From: Dicyema japonicum
Lineage: Eukaryota > Dicyemida > Rhombozoa > Dicyemidae
Direction: 5' to 3'
Assembly: GCA_011109175.1 (NCBI GenBank)
Contig: RDEW01000011.1
Location: forward strand, 1,107,389-1,171,388
Length of the DNA stretch: 64,000 bases
Positions 1 to 11,449 of this stretch are shown here, piece after piece. How positions within the stretch are numbered: the first letter of the stretch is position 1; each line of letters starts with the position of its first letter. Made by a program: the position numbers and the translations under genes. The notes under the pieces are model-generated. The model worked only from the letters and a program-made list of their open reading frames with translations. It did not search any database and was not told where the DNA came from.

Positions 1-81
1 GAAGCCTATGCTGTTTTCAGAGCTTTAGAGGCCGATTTGTATCGTTTTATTACTGGGAATCTCCCTCCATTTTATAATTAG
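1..81 (+). CDS. 3' exon of a small unknown gene, second copy, cut by window edge
   Basis: The first 81 bases are an open frame ending in TAG and are the same as the second exon of the small gene at 12541-12859. In that gene this stretch is joined to an upstream exon by a 22-nt intron. Here the upstream exon lies outside the window, so it is unknown whether this copy is complete. No family is recognised. The C-terminus ends in PPFYN. Confidence 0.45.
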   Translation, partial: EAYAVFRALEADLYRFITGNLPPFYN

Positions 82-613
82 TTGCATTTGATAATTTACT
101 AATATTAATTTATCATGAATTTTAAAATTAAGAAGCAGTATATTAAGTTTGTATAATTTAACACCTTAACATATCTTATTTAGTAACTGTAAGCTAAGTT
201 TAATGTTAGGCTATCAAAATTTCATTAGAGAAAGACAATTCAGCCTTAAAAAATAAGTAGAAAAAATTTTATCGAAGCTATGTTGTGAAACCAGCTTATT
301 AAATATAGATTCGATCAAATAATGCTCGCCAAATGGGAAATCTAAAAAGTATGAATATAAAGGACCATTAAGTATTATCAGAAAGCACATATATAAGATA
401 AAAGAGAGCACATATTATATTATTACTTAATTAAGAAAAGAATTACAAATAATGAGATTGGGATATTTAAGTTGGAATCACCTCTCAGAAACTGATAATA
501 ATAATAATAAAATAATAATTAAAATCAGGGAAATTTTTAAAGGAGTTAAAATTTAAAATATAGCATTTATAAAAAATATTGCATTTAAAAAATGTAGCAT
601 TTATAAATTTTAG

Positions 614-862
614 AAGGCCGGGTGTTAGGTGTCGGGCTAGGTAGCTTAGGCCACGGGTTCTATTCTCGCTGTTGTTCCCCTAATGGAAGGTTTCATGCAT
701 CTACGATGCAAAAAGGGCTTGACGAGTGACGTCGTCATCAGTGGAGATTCACTACGAAACTGGATATATATATATACACAAGAAAAAGAAAACAAAAAGT
801 GAAGAGCATTCCTTGGTTTTCCCTCTACGATTAGTTATAATAACTGTTCTTTAGTTAAACGA
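614..862 (+). repeat. tRNA-derived SINE (SINE-1), copy inside duplication
   Basis: The head resembles a tRNA gene: a GGTGTCGGG stretch is followed by a B-box-like GGTTCTATTC, then a body with a conserved GGCTTGACGAGTGACG block, an AAGAAAAAGAAAAC stretch and a GAAGAGCATTCCTTGG block. Other copies are at 13395-13640, 15098-15352, about 11450-11560 (partial) and 51411-51585. Pol III transcription is inferred from the box-like sequences. Confidence 0.7.
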
Positions 863-954
863 CAACGTGGAAGTGCTTACTATTATTGAATAAAGAAACA
901 TTAATATTTTTGAAAAAAAGAATATTAGTAAAGATTTACAGTTAAGAGGACGTA

Positions 955-1281
955 ATTGAGGAGGCTTCAAAATTTCGAGACTGCCTAAAAAATGTCTACT
1001 TTTTGGTATAGCTCACAACAACATAGATTTCCACATTGGTGTCTTTGAAATTTCTAATTTTTCTAATTAAGAATTTCAACTTTTTTATTGATCTCCAAGG
1101 TTTCATGTTTAAAGTATATCCGTTCACAACTGTAATAGTCATTTCATATTATATTTTGAATTTCTTGTTCAATTATCTAATTTCATTATGTTCTTTTCTC
1201 TTCGTAAAATATTTCTTCACTTCCGTTAGATCTCCACAAAAACAAATATTTCATCCCTTTTTATATGCTTTATTATTGTAA
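955..1281 (+). CDS. possible hydrophobic membrane protein, last exons
   Basis: An open stretch at 955-1005 is followed by a GT-AG segment at 1006-1026 (21 nt). Removing that segment joins it in frame to 1027-1281, which ends in TAA. The joined product would have a short polar start and then several hydrophobic segments. In the duplicate at about 13733-14065 the donor GT has become GA and the frame is disturbed, so one copy is probably dead. No family is recognised. T-rich DNA alone can produce such frames, so this stays tentative. Confidence 0.28.
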
Positions 1282-1436
1282 TTTTTTGATGCAACTCTGA
1301 GCAACTGTTCTAATCCATAATAGTTCAAAACTATTGGTCTTAACGAGAGTATATTTGCGCTATTTGAATTGATTTCGTTTGTAGAATTACTTAACAGTCA
1401 AAAGAACTAATTATATCACAAATGGAGAGGTATTTT

Positions 1437-1981
1437 CAGAAATAGTAATTTACTGCAACAAACTAGCTAACTCACCAAAATTTAGCCAGGAATACCTTGT
1501 GCTATCAACATTTGGAAGACATCCGACATCTCTGAAAATATATATTATATATTTATTCTTTGTTGTAGCACTTATGGATTGAATATTTTATTGAATCGAA
1601 AAATAACAGTCGATCTTTTTGTATTTCGTATTCGTCTTAATCGTAGAGCATACATCTTCGATTTGTTATATATTTATTAAAGGTTCTTTTTTATGTTAAT
1701 AATTGTGGTTAGAACATTTATACCATTTATTTATAGAATTTATAAGTAAGAAAATAAATAAATGAATTAAAAATTACATTATTGTCCAGGAAAGATAATC
1801 TTGGATTGGAAAGAATAGTGGATCCTTTTTGATTGTGAAGATGCGTTTACTACTTACGCCACCAGAAACGGCGAACCACATGACGTCGCGTGCATTTGAC
1901 ACACTTTCGTTTTATCTAAAGAATTGAATTAAAAAATTAAAAATTAATGACAAAATTAAATATTTTATTTTGTTAAGAAAA
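1437..1981. repeat. 545-bp segment present in only one duplicate; contains SINE-2
   Basis: The segment is absent between 14219 and 14221 in the other copy. It is AT-rich. At about 1790-1905 it holds a GGATCC-containing block ending in CCACATGACG that recurs at 34540-34700, 37185-37340 and (inverted) 37975-38190, here called SINE-2. No clear target duplication was seen at the ends. Confidence 0.5.
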
Positions 1982-1984
1982 GAG

Positions 1985-2192
1985 AGAAAAAATAAACAAA
2001 TGGTCATACAGCTTTCTATCTGACTGAGTGGCTATTCCTTCTCAGGATTGCGAACGAGATTCTCTCAAATAGTCAGCAGCGATTTCGGGGATCTCCTGTT
2101 CATCAAATGTCAGATTTGCTAAACGAATCAAGATTTCCAGCGTCGCAGGGATAAGGGAAGAAGAAATTTCAACTGTGTGGAACAAACAAAAA
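1985..2192 (-). mobile_element. Element R, C-terminal end fragment
   Basis: On the minus strand one frame reads as the tail of the element R polyprotein: a block shaped like VPxxVEISSSLIPATLEILIR, then a shifted frame with FERISFAILRRNSHSV. The same end is seen at 14221-14433, 25345-25445 and 32880-33000. It is frameshifted and not functional. Confidence 0.55.
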
Positions 2193-2194
2193 TC

Positions 2195-2500
2195 CACAGA
2201 GCCTTCTCTCGGTCTTGCAGATGAATCCGATCGAGGAGTGGAATTTCTTATCCAATAGGTTTTCTCTTGCCATGGAAAGGATCAGGCAAAGCGGATTTCC
2301 ATCTTCCTCACAGACGCGAAGAAATCCGGAGCCACGACTACAGATCTTAGCTTCCAAGAGTAGTGAGTCGATTGTTGATCCAATACGTGGGCAAAGCATA
2401 CTGATTGTTTTCTGGTGTATCGAGTTGAATCTTTGGACCATAGACTCCGATAGCGCGAATCTCCATGCAACGGAGGCATACTTAACAGCAAGAATTTATT
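2195..2500 (-). mobile_element. Element P, C-terminal fragment
   Basis: The minus strand matches the C-terminal part of the full-length element P (15693-16080): the SLWSKD-TRYTRKQ and CEEDGNPLCLIL blocks are shared. It ends before the conserved C-terminus, where it abuts the element R tail. Confidence 0.7.
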
Positions 2501-2504
2501 TCAT

Positions 2505-3282
2505 CCTTATGGAAGCTTTTCCACCTACGTCCAATTTTGAAACCCGGAAAAGTGAAGAAGGACCAGGCTTCGTACAGATCAGTCACGTTATTGTGTTCGG
2601 TGTTGAAAATTCTGGAAAGGCTGGTTCTTGTGAAAATCAAAAATTTCCTCCCGGACATGTCATTTCAACATGGTTTTAAAGAGGAGAGGTCTACTTCGAC
2701 CCATTTATCTTCATTGACTAACTTTATGCGATATGGCTTTTTGCACAGGCCGGGACACATGAAACTGTACTTTGCTCCATTGACGTCCACAAAGCTTTTG
2801 ATTCTGTGTCAAGGAATATTCTCACTTGGAAAATTACCAAAGATCCCTGGAAAGCTTAAACTCTGGCTAGCTAATTTCCTTAGTGGTCAGAAGGGCCAGT
2901 CAAGGTCTGAATAGTGTTATTCAATCTATTCATGGCTGACATCCCCACTCTAGACCCCTAAATGATATTATTCTGATATTGCGTCACGCGATCAGGACAT
3001 CCAAATTTCCACTTCGAGACTACAAGAAAATCTGGACTTTGGTGGGCCTATTCTGTACCATTCACATGTAATTGGTACGCAGGCAATGTTTGAAACCAAG
3101 ACTGACAAGCGATGTGTTCTGCTCCCTGGAGCCGACTAGAACCTTTGCAAGAGGGAGTCTTTTATCTCTCTTGTAGAAACGACATATACTCGTGGTAGAG
3201 AAGGATGATTCTTTAAAAATTCATTAAGGTTGTTATTATCAACTTAAAGGGCAGATTCTACAACACTCAACTGTACTGGAAT
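2505..3282 (+). mobile_element. Element P, RT fragment (copy of 23510-24282)
   Basis: The plus strand encodes RT finger and palm pieces: a KPGKVKKDQASYRSVTLLC stretch, FQHGFKEERSTSTHL, and then, frameshifted, the KAFDSVSRN block. The nucleotide sequence is nearly identical to 23510-24282, so both belong to a larger repeated segment. The frame is broken, and the catalytic YADD region is missing. Confidence 0.75.
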
Positions 3283-3284
3283 AG

Positions 3285-3765
3285 GCCCTTGATATGACAA
3301 GGATGAAGTTAATCAATACCTTTAATGTTGCGGTTAAAAGCTTTAATGGCAGAAATGAATTCAATTTCCATTATGTGGAATCCGGTTTTCAGTGGCCGCA
3401 CAAAAGATCTCAAGTCTTTTGGTGCACCCTGGAGTTTTCGCTATCAACAGGCCAAGAATATTCAAAAATGGCATTAGAGTAAGGAGACGGAAAGCGACTC
3501 CCACGTCACGCTCAAAGAGTTTTTAAGCCAATAAATTTATTGAGACCTGAGACCGGTGTCTGGCTGAGCTGGAAGAAGCAAATCCGATTTACAAGCTTTC
3601 TAGGAAATATACTGTTTGAAATTTGATGATTTGCGAGAGTGATTTCCCACTGTCGATCTCCAGATGCTACGAGGGTGTTGTTTATGAGACAAGTAGGACA
3701 GGAAGCTACCTGGATTCGTGCCCCGATCATCAACTTGTTCAATCGCACATAACTCAGATTGAATG
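3285..3765 (-). mobile_element. Element R, N-terminal region fragment
   Basis: The minus strand has an open block of the type expected N-terminal to the RT in element R (a VxxAFRLL ... PxDLRSFVRP pattern in the better copy at 24290-24780). It is frameshifted, and the paralogous segment lies at 24283-24780. Confidence 0.45.
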
Positions 3766-3789
3766 TGACGAGTGGTAGTGGACTAATAT

Positions 3790-4161
3790 TTTTTATTCAA
3801 AAAATTGTATTTTATTTGTACCTCCAAAAATTGATACAACCAATAAGATCTTTAATTTGAGATTATTTCTCGACTATTGATAATAATAGTTTTAACTGCC
3901 TTTACTACTTAAGTGGTTTAATAATTTAATATCCATAATGTTGGTATTTATGGTCATTAACCTTAATAAATTTGAAGTGACAATTCAAAGACTAGTTCTT
4001 CAGAGCACGTGAGATCATAAGAAGGTTAGTTTTCATTTTGTTGTTTTTCGTTTTTCATCACGAGCCAATAAATCCTATAATGGTAGGAGTGGTAAAAAAT
4101 TAAAAAATTATATATGCCATTTTAACCAGCATTTTATAATTAATAAGAAAGCATTAATTAA
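3790..4161. repeat. Copy of the region downstream of the SHC-like gene
   Basis: The segment matches 26380-26830, but lacks the 90 bases corresponding to 26704-26793, which begin GT and end AG, and then everything from about 26826 to 27340. It forms the left part of a broken duplicate of the SHC-like locus that continues at 4162-4212 and 5858-5985. Confidence 0.75.
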
Positions 4162-4212
4162 ATATTTTTGAGTATTAAACATAAATTGAATTTTAAACAA
4201 CGTTGTGAAGTG
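4162..4212 (-). pseudogene. SHC-like gene fragment (exon 8/intron 8 boundary)
   Basis: These 51 bases match 27341-27391, the boundary between intron and exon just before the SH2 domain in the SHC-like gene. The retained intron sequence shows this is a genomic copy, not a retrocopy. Immediately after it the sequence switches to LINE element C. Confidence 0.75.
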
Positions 4213-5857
4213 TCGAAAAACCGAATCATTACATTACTCGCACTACGGGGGAGACATGCTTGGGGTGTTCCTGGTGTCACCATCACTCTACAGTTATGTA
4301 GAAAAGCCGATGATCATGTGGGACATCGGGAGTGATCATATACACCAAGAGATGTTATTGAACCTAGCTCCAGACTCAATGGACTCTGTGTTTACAGGTT
4401 ACGACCTAACAAGAATAAACTGGGAACACTACAGGAGATACATATCGAGAATCCTCAAACACTAAAAGATTAAAGATTAATCCCTAAGTGATATCGACAT
4501 CATAGACAATGAACTCTCTATCATGATGGATACATACTTAATTCTTTACGCAAGAAGGAGATCCTCGAGTACTAATCATGGAAAGAGCATCAGTCTTTCG
4601 ATTTCCACATTATCTTTGATCAATGAAAGGAATTGCCTGAGAAGTAAACTCAGAAGACTGGATAGACCGGATTGCACTACCGAACAATTGAAGATAACCA
4701 AGAAAGCCATTGAAGAAAGAATAAGACTATCTCAAGAACAATGTTTGAGGGTAGAGGCAAGCAAACTAAACACCAAAGACCCCTCGTTCTGGAAGTTCTA
4801 CAAAAGAATAACTAGCCAGAAAAGGAATGACATAAAAATCTCCTTGACCAAGCCAGAAGGTGGACTGTGTTCTATGGAAGAAGCCCCAGATATTTTTATG
4901 AAACAACTGGATCGTATTCAGGGGTCAACCCGATGGAGCTTATTCCGAGGGAGACGTTAGATTCTTCACGTGAAATTTTAACCTACTGTTTGGACGATCT
5001 TAAAGATACTGATATGAAAATAACTACGGAGGAAGTCATGACTGCAATCATGAGATGCAAGGCTAACGCTCCTGGACTTGACCATCTAAGTATGAGATTG
5101 TTCAAGGAAGCTCCAGAAGCTCTATTTCCCATACTGAAGAATTTATTCAATGCAAGCATTTATCATGGTCATGTCCCTAAACGCTGGAAATCTTCCATTG
5201 TCAGAATGATACTGAAACCAGAAAAATCGAGGAGGGACCCTCTCAGTTATAGGCCAATAAGCCTCATCTGTTCGATCTCCAAGATTATCGAACGAATTAT
5301 CTTCAGGAGGCTTAACGACCACATAGAAGAGTGGTTTCCTTCTCGCAGAACAATGGGGCTTCAGACTTGGAAAATCATGCACGGACTGCATCTACCCGAT
5401 GCATTTAATTGTATTGAGAGGTCTGGAATTTAAAAGACTAGTCAACCTGGTATGTTTGGATCTGTCCAAGGGTTTCGATAGTGTGTGCCATGAAGTACTC
5501 CTATCAAGTCTAGCAGGTGCTCAGATCCATAAAAAACTACTCATCTGGATAAGGGATTTCCTAACAGAACGGATTTTCCAAGTACGCGTTGGAGCACATA
5601 TTTCGAAAGACATCATACTGAAGAGAGGAGTTCCTCAGGGTTCCGTCCTGAGCCCTTGTACATCTTCATGAGGATCATCCTACCAGAACTGCTATATGGA
5701 TGCGAAGTATGGTTTTTCTCTTGCCAAAGAGAAAGAATAATGTTTCTCATGGTAAAAACCAGAAGGTCGGCAATAAAGTTGGCTTTAGGAAAAAGGCTCT
5801 GGGATGTTCTCAGCACTGAAGAAGACATGATTCTAACTCCTGTTAAAAGCATCATTG
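4213..5857 (+). mobile_element. Element C (CR1/Jockey-like LINE), internally deleted
   Basis: The plus strand carries, in pieces, the end of an endonuclease domain (NWEHYRRYI), a linker, and an RT with SYRPISLICSISKIIERI, the DLSKGFDSVCHEVLL motif and KRGVPQGSVLSP. Directly after VLSP the sequence jumps to the C-terminal ILPELLYGCEVW block, so the YxDD catalytic segment is deleted. Several frame changes occur at about 4950, 5430 and 5670. The element sits exactly between two fragments of the SHC-like gene, with about 365 bp of that gene missing at the junction. No clear target duplication was found. Confidence 0.85.
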
Positions 5858-5985
5858 TCCTTACTAAACATTACAAATAAGAGACTTCGCATACATTGTT
5901 GGTTTTTCAGTCTCTTTTCCATATTGGTGGATGTTGTCTCTGTCAAAACGTCATCAATAATCGTGCATAGAGTGTCATCGTTGTC
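5858..5985 (-). pseudogene. SHC-like gene fragment (exon 6/intron 6/exon 7)
   Basis: The segment matches 27759-27886 with about 15 differences. It contains the end of exon 6, the 24-nt intron and the start of exon 7 of the SHC-like gene. Together with 4162-4212 it shows that a second, diverged copy of that locus was broken by element C. Confidence 0.8.
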
Positions 5986-6635
5986 ATCAATTAAATTGAA
6001 TAATAACTTAAGGAATTTATTTAACTTAATTTTACACGTTGCTCAAATTATGTAATGAAAAATTTCAATAACCAGGGTGAAGCCAACTAACATTACCCCA
6101 ACATGTTGCAGAATATACATTATGTTCCTCTATCAAACACACACATTGATTAACTAAGTCAACTAATAATTAGAAATTAATAGTTTAATTAATAAACCAC
6201 AAAAAATTGTTAAACGGATAAAATTAAATATTTAATAACGCGGAGATACTTAAAGGTATATCTTAAGGTATATCCAGTTCCCACAGTAAGCAAATTTGCC
6301 ATTGTGGAAACCCGAATAAATATTGGGCACCTCTTTGGACAAGTGGATCGACTGACGCCATTATTTATTATCTATTAACATTAAAATCATAAATTTTAAA
6401 AGCAGACGTACAAATTAAATTTATTATAAAATGATATTAAATTCTTTATTTTACAAAAAAAAATTTGAATAAATTTTTTAAATTTATGACCATTTGTGAT
6501 GATGCTCATAAAGAGATTCAACGCTAAACCCTGCCAGATTATGATGGATTATAAAAATTCTCTACTCTCCATATTATTTCTATTTCACACATAAACTGAA
6601 AATATCTGAGTTTCTTATTCCATCAACCAATACCC
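5986..6635. other. AT-rich stretch with one short repeat
   Basis: No gene is seen. At about 6265-6365 there is a diverged SINE-2-like block (CCCACAGTAAG ... TGGATCGACTGACGCC). The rest is AT-rich with no convincing frame on either strand. Confidence 0.5.
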
Positions 6636-6639
6636 GGAG

Positions 6640-6962
6640 GTGGTTCAGTCACATCTCAACCAGGTGTGACTGGTTATCCGCAAACATCCTGTCTTTATTG
6701 TATCCGAGTATCAGGTCACCCTGTTCACTACAAACAAAAGATTTATAGGAGGACTCGAGATATTATTTGGAGACATAAAAAATTTTTCTCGCAAATCCAG
6801 AGGATCCTTGGAGTAACTTTAGACTCTTTAATGACCTTTTCTAGTCATTTAGCGAAAGTGTTTGTCGAGGGGCTTCGAAAGTGGAATGTTCCAAAGGCTA
6901 TCATAATAAGAGCCTTTTCTATCTGCAGATTGTATCAGTGCACTTTCTTTGTGAAGGTTTAA
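6640..6962 (+). mobile_element. Element P, RT thumb fragment
   Basis: The plus-strand frame contains ILGVTLDSLMTFSSHLAKV and a following GLRKWNV block. This corresponds to the VLGVKYDSLLNFNSHAKD region of the full-length copy at 15642-18659. Both ends are truncated. Confidence 0.65.
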
Positions 6963-7733
6963 ACTTTCTTTGTGGTTTTGTGGTTTAAATAGAAAACCAA
7001 TATCTAGATAGATAGAGCCACTAAGTTCATTGTAGAGTCTCACATTTTCTGTATAAAAGGGATAACAAAAAATTACAAGATTTGTTCTAGGTGTATTGAA
7101 ACATAATCTCCTACTACTGAACGTGTTGTGGATTTATGACCAACTTAACATAATCAAGCCAATTTTACTTATATTATAATAAAAAGTCTATTTTAAATAC
7201 CAAAACCTATATTCAACGTGAAAATTATAGACCTATCGAGAGAATTACGCCTATAAAGTATTCATTTGTCAACTATTTTGCATATAATTGAAGGTGCGAT
7301 GGAAAACTTTCGATGTACCGTCTGTGATATTAGGTTAACCTAAGTAACATGTCATATCAAACTTTAAATTTTATGCAAATAACCCGGTTGATCCAACCCT
7401 AGTGAGATGTGAGAGTTTGTTTGAAATTGCTGATTGTTTTCCCATAAACTTTATCCAAGCAAAAAAAGTCATTGAGAATTTTGAGATGGAATTTCAATTT
7501 TTAGATGTGTAGAACCTAGTAACCTTTATAAAAAAACAGAATAAATTATTACTGTTTAGCCACAAAACCGGAATAAGTTAGCCATGAGTGCGAACACTTC
7601 CGAGATGCGTCGGGAAGACATTTGGTAGAACCAATAAGGGCAAGTGTTGTCACTTAACGAGTTCGATTACTATTATTCTTGATGTTTCAAAACGTTATAA
7701 AAACAACATAGAAGATTGAATTTCTAGATATCA

Positions 7734-7995
7734 ATGACGATTAAATTATTAAAGAAAGCAGAACAAAGTTACTTATTTATAGATGATGCAATGAAGTAAA
7801 TCATAAAACTATATTTTTGTAAAGTTTATGCTGAATAATGAAATATATAGAATCAGATATTCCTTCAATGAAGTTTTAGGGGTAACCACATCCCCATATC
7901 ATTTTAGTTACCTAAAAATGCCCTTCTCTCATAATTGGAAGAAGAGGTTGTTAGCTAAAGACATTGATTTTAAACCAAGTAGGTATATTTTTTAA
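7734..7995 (+). CDS. possible host exons, unknown
   Basis: An ATG-started frame at 7734-7795 can be joined across a GT-AG segment at 7796-7850 (55 nt) to an open block at 7851-7995. The product has the mixed polar composition of a real protein (SPYHFSYLKMPF, NWKKRLLAKDIDF). No family is recognised. The next open block at 8041-8196 could not be joined in frame. Confidence 0.22.
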
Positions 7996-8040
7996 ATTAA
8001 AAAACTAAAAAGAAAGTTGATAGTGAATTGGAAGTAAAAG

Positions 8041-8196
8041 TTTAAGTATTTTGATAAACTGAAAATATCTTTAGGTAAGTTCGAGTTATGTCTACCAAAT
8101 AATTATCTAAGAATTGCTTTGATGATTCCTCCTGTCACAATTTATTTTTTTCCAAATCAGCAGTTTTCAAACTTTTTTTACACGGCTTCCTTATAA
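8041..8196 (+). CDS. possible host exon, unknown
   Basis: This is an open block preceded by an AAAAG acceptor-like sequence and ended by TAA. The predicted peptide (KLKISLGKFELC, then a hydrophobic IALMIPPVTIYFF) is not recognised. It may belong with 7734-7995, but the phases do not match. Confidence 0.15.
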   Translation, partial: FKYFDKLKISLGKFELCLPNNYLRIALMIPPVTIYFFPNQQFSNFFYTASL

Positions 8197-8751
8197 CAAA
8201 TATACAATCTTTCGCCTCACTTTATATTTCATGATTTGTTTGCACAAAAAAGCTAGTGAGTAAAATTTTTTATTTTTGACACAAAGTTTTTGAAATCTTT
8301 GTGTAATTGAGGAGAGTGTTACTCGTGCATCATGATACAAGAATAAACGAGTTAATATTTATATTTTATAGCTTTTGTAGACAAAATTTTTAATTCCTTA
8401 CATCGATTCAACCAAATAATAAATTAGCGGTTCTCTATCAATTTTTTGTTTCAATAATTTATCAAATGACAATTTTATTTATTTTCATTTTTCAAAAATT
8501 GTCTATACAAATTCATTATCATCTTCATCAATAAATAAATTCTGTATCCATGGGAACTTTTTTTATAAGATCTTTAAAATAATGAGCAAACTGCTTCAAC
8601 AAACAAAGCAAACAGAGGGATATTTCAAAGGAATCGACAATATAGGATTTCCCGACCAATAGCGTAACTTTTTAATTTTAACATGTGATAAGGATAAATA
8701 TAATTTTGAATGAAAGAACATCTTTATACTCATTAGGAGTGTGTGTTTTAG

Positions 8752-8853
8752 TATCCTAAAGACAAAGACGAGGAAGAGCTGTTTCAGGAACTTCTACATA
8801 TATTCCAGTATGGGCCATCAGAACCAGAAAATTCATCAATGACTAATCCCTAA
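8752..8853 (+). CDS. possible terminal exon, unknown
   Basis: A TTTTAG acceptor at 8746-8751 is followed by an open acidic frame (KDKDEEELFQELL ...) ending in TAA. Its composition differs sharply from the flanking AT-rich DNA. No upstream exon could be assigned. Confidence 0.25.
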   Translation, partial: YPKDKDEEELFQELLHIFQYGPSEPENSSMTNP

Positions 8854-9938
8854 AAAATTTGTTATGAAGAGGGAATTAAAGACCTGATATCTTTGATAAT
8901 GCCTGTATTCATCATTTTACGGACAATTTCCATGTTCCATTACCTTTTACTCGCCATTTCTATCCAATTGAAAATAAATTCATAACTTATTGTTTATAGA
9001 GGACGTGTTGAAAAAGAGAAAATTAAAAAAAGTTTTTTTTTGCTTTTAAAAAATTTGTTTTTTACTATTAAAAAATATAATGACACTATTGATCGGTAAA
9101 GTCACGCTAATAGTCGGGAAAATGACGTCATGACTAGAGAGTTAAGTTAATGGTCGGGAAACTCTGTTCATTTATTTTAAACCCCAAGACCACCATGATA
9201 GAAATAATTAACTTGCTAAATTAAACCCTATAATACGTGTGAATACTAACAATAAGTAGGATGGACAATATTTTTTCGTCTTTGGGTCATATTGATTATA
9301 TTCAAATTATTTTTACTATTTGAGCTACCATCAAAATTTTCACTATTTGTCAATTATCTTTTACAATCACTCATAAATTTATCATTGCTGTTGGAAGGCG
9401 CTCTTCCCATTTTGGAAACCTTTGATCTAAAGGGAGATTTTAAAAGTGTTCTTTTCAGGACAGTATGATTGACTTAAATCAGATGATTGAAGTTAAGTGA
9501 TTGTTGAATATATTGTAAGGTCTGCATTCGAAATGATCCTTGAGCCAATGCTTTAACATATACATGACTGATTCAAAAGATACACCGACGTTTTAAATTT
9601 GTAGCATGCACAATACCTAGAATGAAACCATGGTAACTGATATACACAACCTATTTGTTCCCCTATTTTTAAAAAAATAACATTTCTACAATTATTATAC
9701 TTGCTTTAGTCTTTTATAATATATATTCTACTTAAAATATTGAATTGGTAAGATTGTAATGATCCGTTTAGATTTAAGATTAGCCATTCCAAGACCACAT
9801 AAAATTCTAAAATTTTAAATCACGTTATATTTCTCATAAATACGATTGGTGTTTCTAATTACTTTATAATGATCGTTATCGATAATTATTCGACTTTATG
9901 ATCAGGAAAGTACTTGAATTGAAGGCATCAGAGATTTT

Positions 9939-10398
9939 NNNNNNNNNNNNNNNNNNNNNNNNNNNNNNNNNNNNNNNNNNNNNNNNNNNNNNNNNNNNNN
10001 NNNNNNNNNNNNNNNNNNNNNNNNNNNNNNNNNNNNNNNNNNNNNNNNNNNNNNNNNNNNNNNNNNNNNNNNNNNNNNNNNNNNNNNNNNNNNNNNNNNN
10101 NNNNNNNNNNNNNNNNNNNNNNNNNNNNNNNNNNNNNNNNNNNNNNNNNNNNNNNNNNNNNNNNNNNNNNNNNNNNNNNNNNNNNNNNNNNNNNNNNNNN
10201 NNNNNNNNNNNNNNNNNNNNNNNNNNNNNNNNNNNNNNNNNNNNNNNNNNNNNNNNNNNNNNNNNNNNNNNNNNNNNNNNNNNNNNNNNNNNNNNNNNNN
10301 NNNNNNNNNNNNNNNNNNNNNNNNNNNNNNNNNNNNNNNNNNNNNNNNNNNNNNNNNNNNNNNNNNNNNNNNNNNNNNNNNNNNNNNNNNNNNNNNNN
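9939..10398. other. Assembly gap (460 N)
   Basis: This is a run of unknown bases. Open frames that span it are meaningless. The right edge interrupts an element B endonuclease fragment. Confidence 1.
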
Positions 10399-11280
10399 GA
10401 CTCCAAGGCATATTTTGGCCGACTTGGAGATTGCCTGTTTTGTTTTATCCCACAGAGTTCGTACTGATGATTCCGGTGCGGTTTTCACCATAAGAGTCTC
10501 GATTTGTTCGTGATATTTAGCTCTACAATTTGGCTCTAACCACAATTTTTCCTGTCTGAAAGTATATATTGGGTATTTATCTCGCCTTCTTCGCGTTATC
10601 AATGTATTTTTCCCAGTCAGGTGCTTTTTTACACAAAGTTTTGCAATGACGATCCTGTGGTCGCTGTCGGTTGTTGTTCCCTGGTAGGAACGTGCATCAT
10701 TTATCATGTGTTTATCAGACTTTCGGCAGATAATGTAGTCGATTTGATTATATATATATTCACGGTCTTTCCGACAGAGTTTTTTCTTTGTCCGTACCAC
10801 GTCGTCTTGTGGCAAGCTGAGTGCGTAAAGGCCGTGTTGCACAGGAAAAGGCTATTTGCCTCGCAGAAGTTTACCAGAGAGGCTCCAGATGCATTTCTCC
10901 TTCCGCGCCCGTGTCTTTCAATAGAGGATTCTTCGGGCTTCATTCGCATTCCGGCCTTTGCATTCATATCTCCCGCAACAAAGACAAGAGACAAGGAAGC
11001 ATTGTTAGAGTATGTGCTTGATAGTTCTGAGTAGAATTCCTCGAGTTCACCGGGGTTCTTGATTACTCGTCCACAGTGTGGTACATAGACATTTATGACA
11101 GTTAATAGACTCTTGGACGGGCATAAATCATTTAGTTTGACTTGTAGGACACATATTCGGTCGTTGACTCTCCAATAGCGATGTAATTTTTTGAGGTAAT
11201 CCACGTGTAGGGCAAATCCCATGCCGTAGTGCTTGCATGATTTTAAAATAATAGAAAAATATAGACAAACCATCACAAAA
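10399..11280 (-). mobile_element. Element B (RTE-like LINE), endonuclease fragment
   Basis: The minus strand encodes an APE-type endonuclease. It contains YGMGFALHVDYLKKLHRYW, TVINVYVPHCG, AGDMNAKAGM and the THSACHKTTWYGQR block, and then, after a frameshift near 10760, YNQIDYIICRKSDKHM and TDSDHRIVIAKL. The order and motifs match the better copy at 31554-34330. The downstream RT is lost in the assembly gap. Confidence 0.88.
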
Positions 11281-11449
11281 CCTGATAACTGACATTTAAT
11301 TTGGTGGCCTTGCTTGATATGTAATAATTATGTCTTACTTCTATATTATCGGATTATTAATGCAATCAACAGAAAAACCTAGTTAATTCTCTATACAATA
11401 AAGCGTTGGGAAAACTATGGCTGTCCCAAAGGATTTCACTTGTAATTGT

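Larger units (their letters stand above)
1..1436. repeat. 1.4-kb segmental duplication, copy 1
   Basis: This segment matches 12779-14219 almost base for base with scattered substitutions and 1-2 nt indels. It carries the last exon of a small gene, a tRNA-derived SINE and a hydrophobic open frame. After 1436 the two copies differ by about 545 bp that are present only here (about 1437-1981). The match then resumes at about 1982 / 14221 and runs to about 2192 / 14433. The left end cannot be seen because it coincides with the window start. It could be a true duplication or an unmerged second haplotype. Confidence 0.85.
6965..9898. other. Long AT-rich region with no recognised gene
   Basis: The stretch is very AT-rich and mostly closed in all frames. 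The exceptions are short coding-like blocks listed separately at 7734-7995, 8041-8196 and 8752-8853. No repeats shared with the rest of the window were noticed. Promoters cannot be called. Confidence 0.4.

Noticed and set aside
1036-1281. Confident multi-pass membrane protein
   Set aside because: The frame lies in T-rich DNA, and the duplicate copy loses the proposed donor site. It is kept only as a low-confidence feature.
9876-10842. Long open frames across the 460-N gap
   Set aside because: They are open only because N cannot form stops. Only the flanking element B part is supported.
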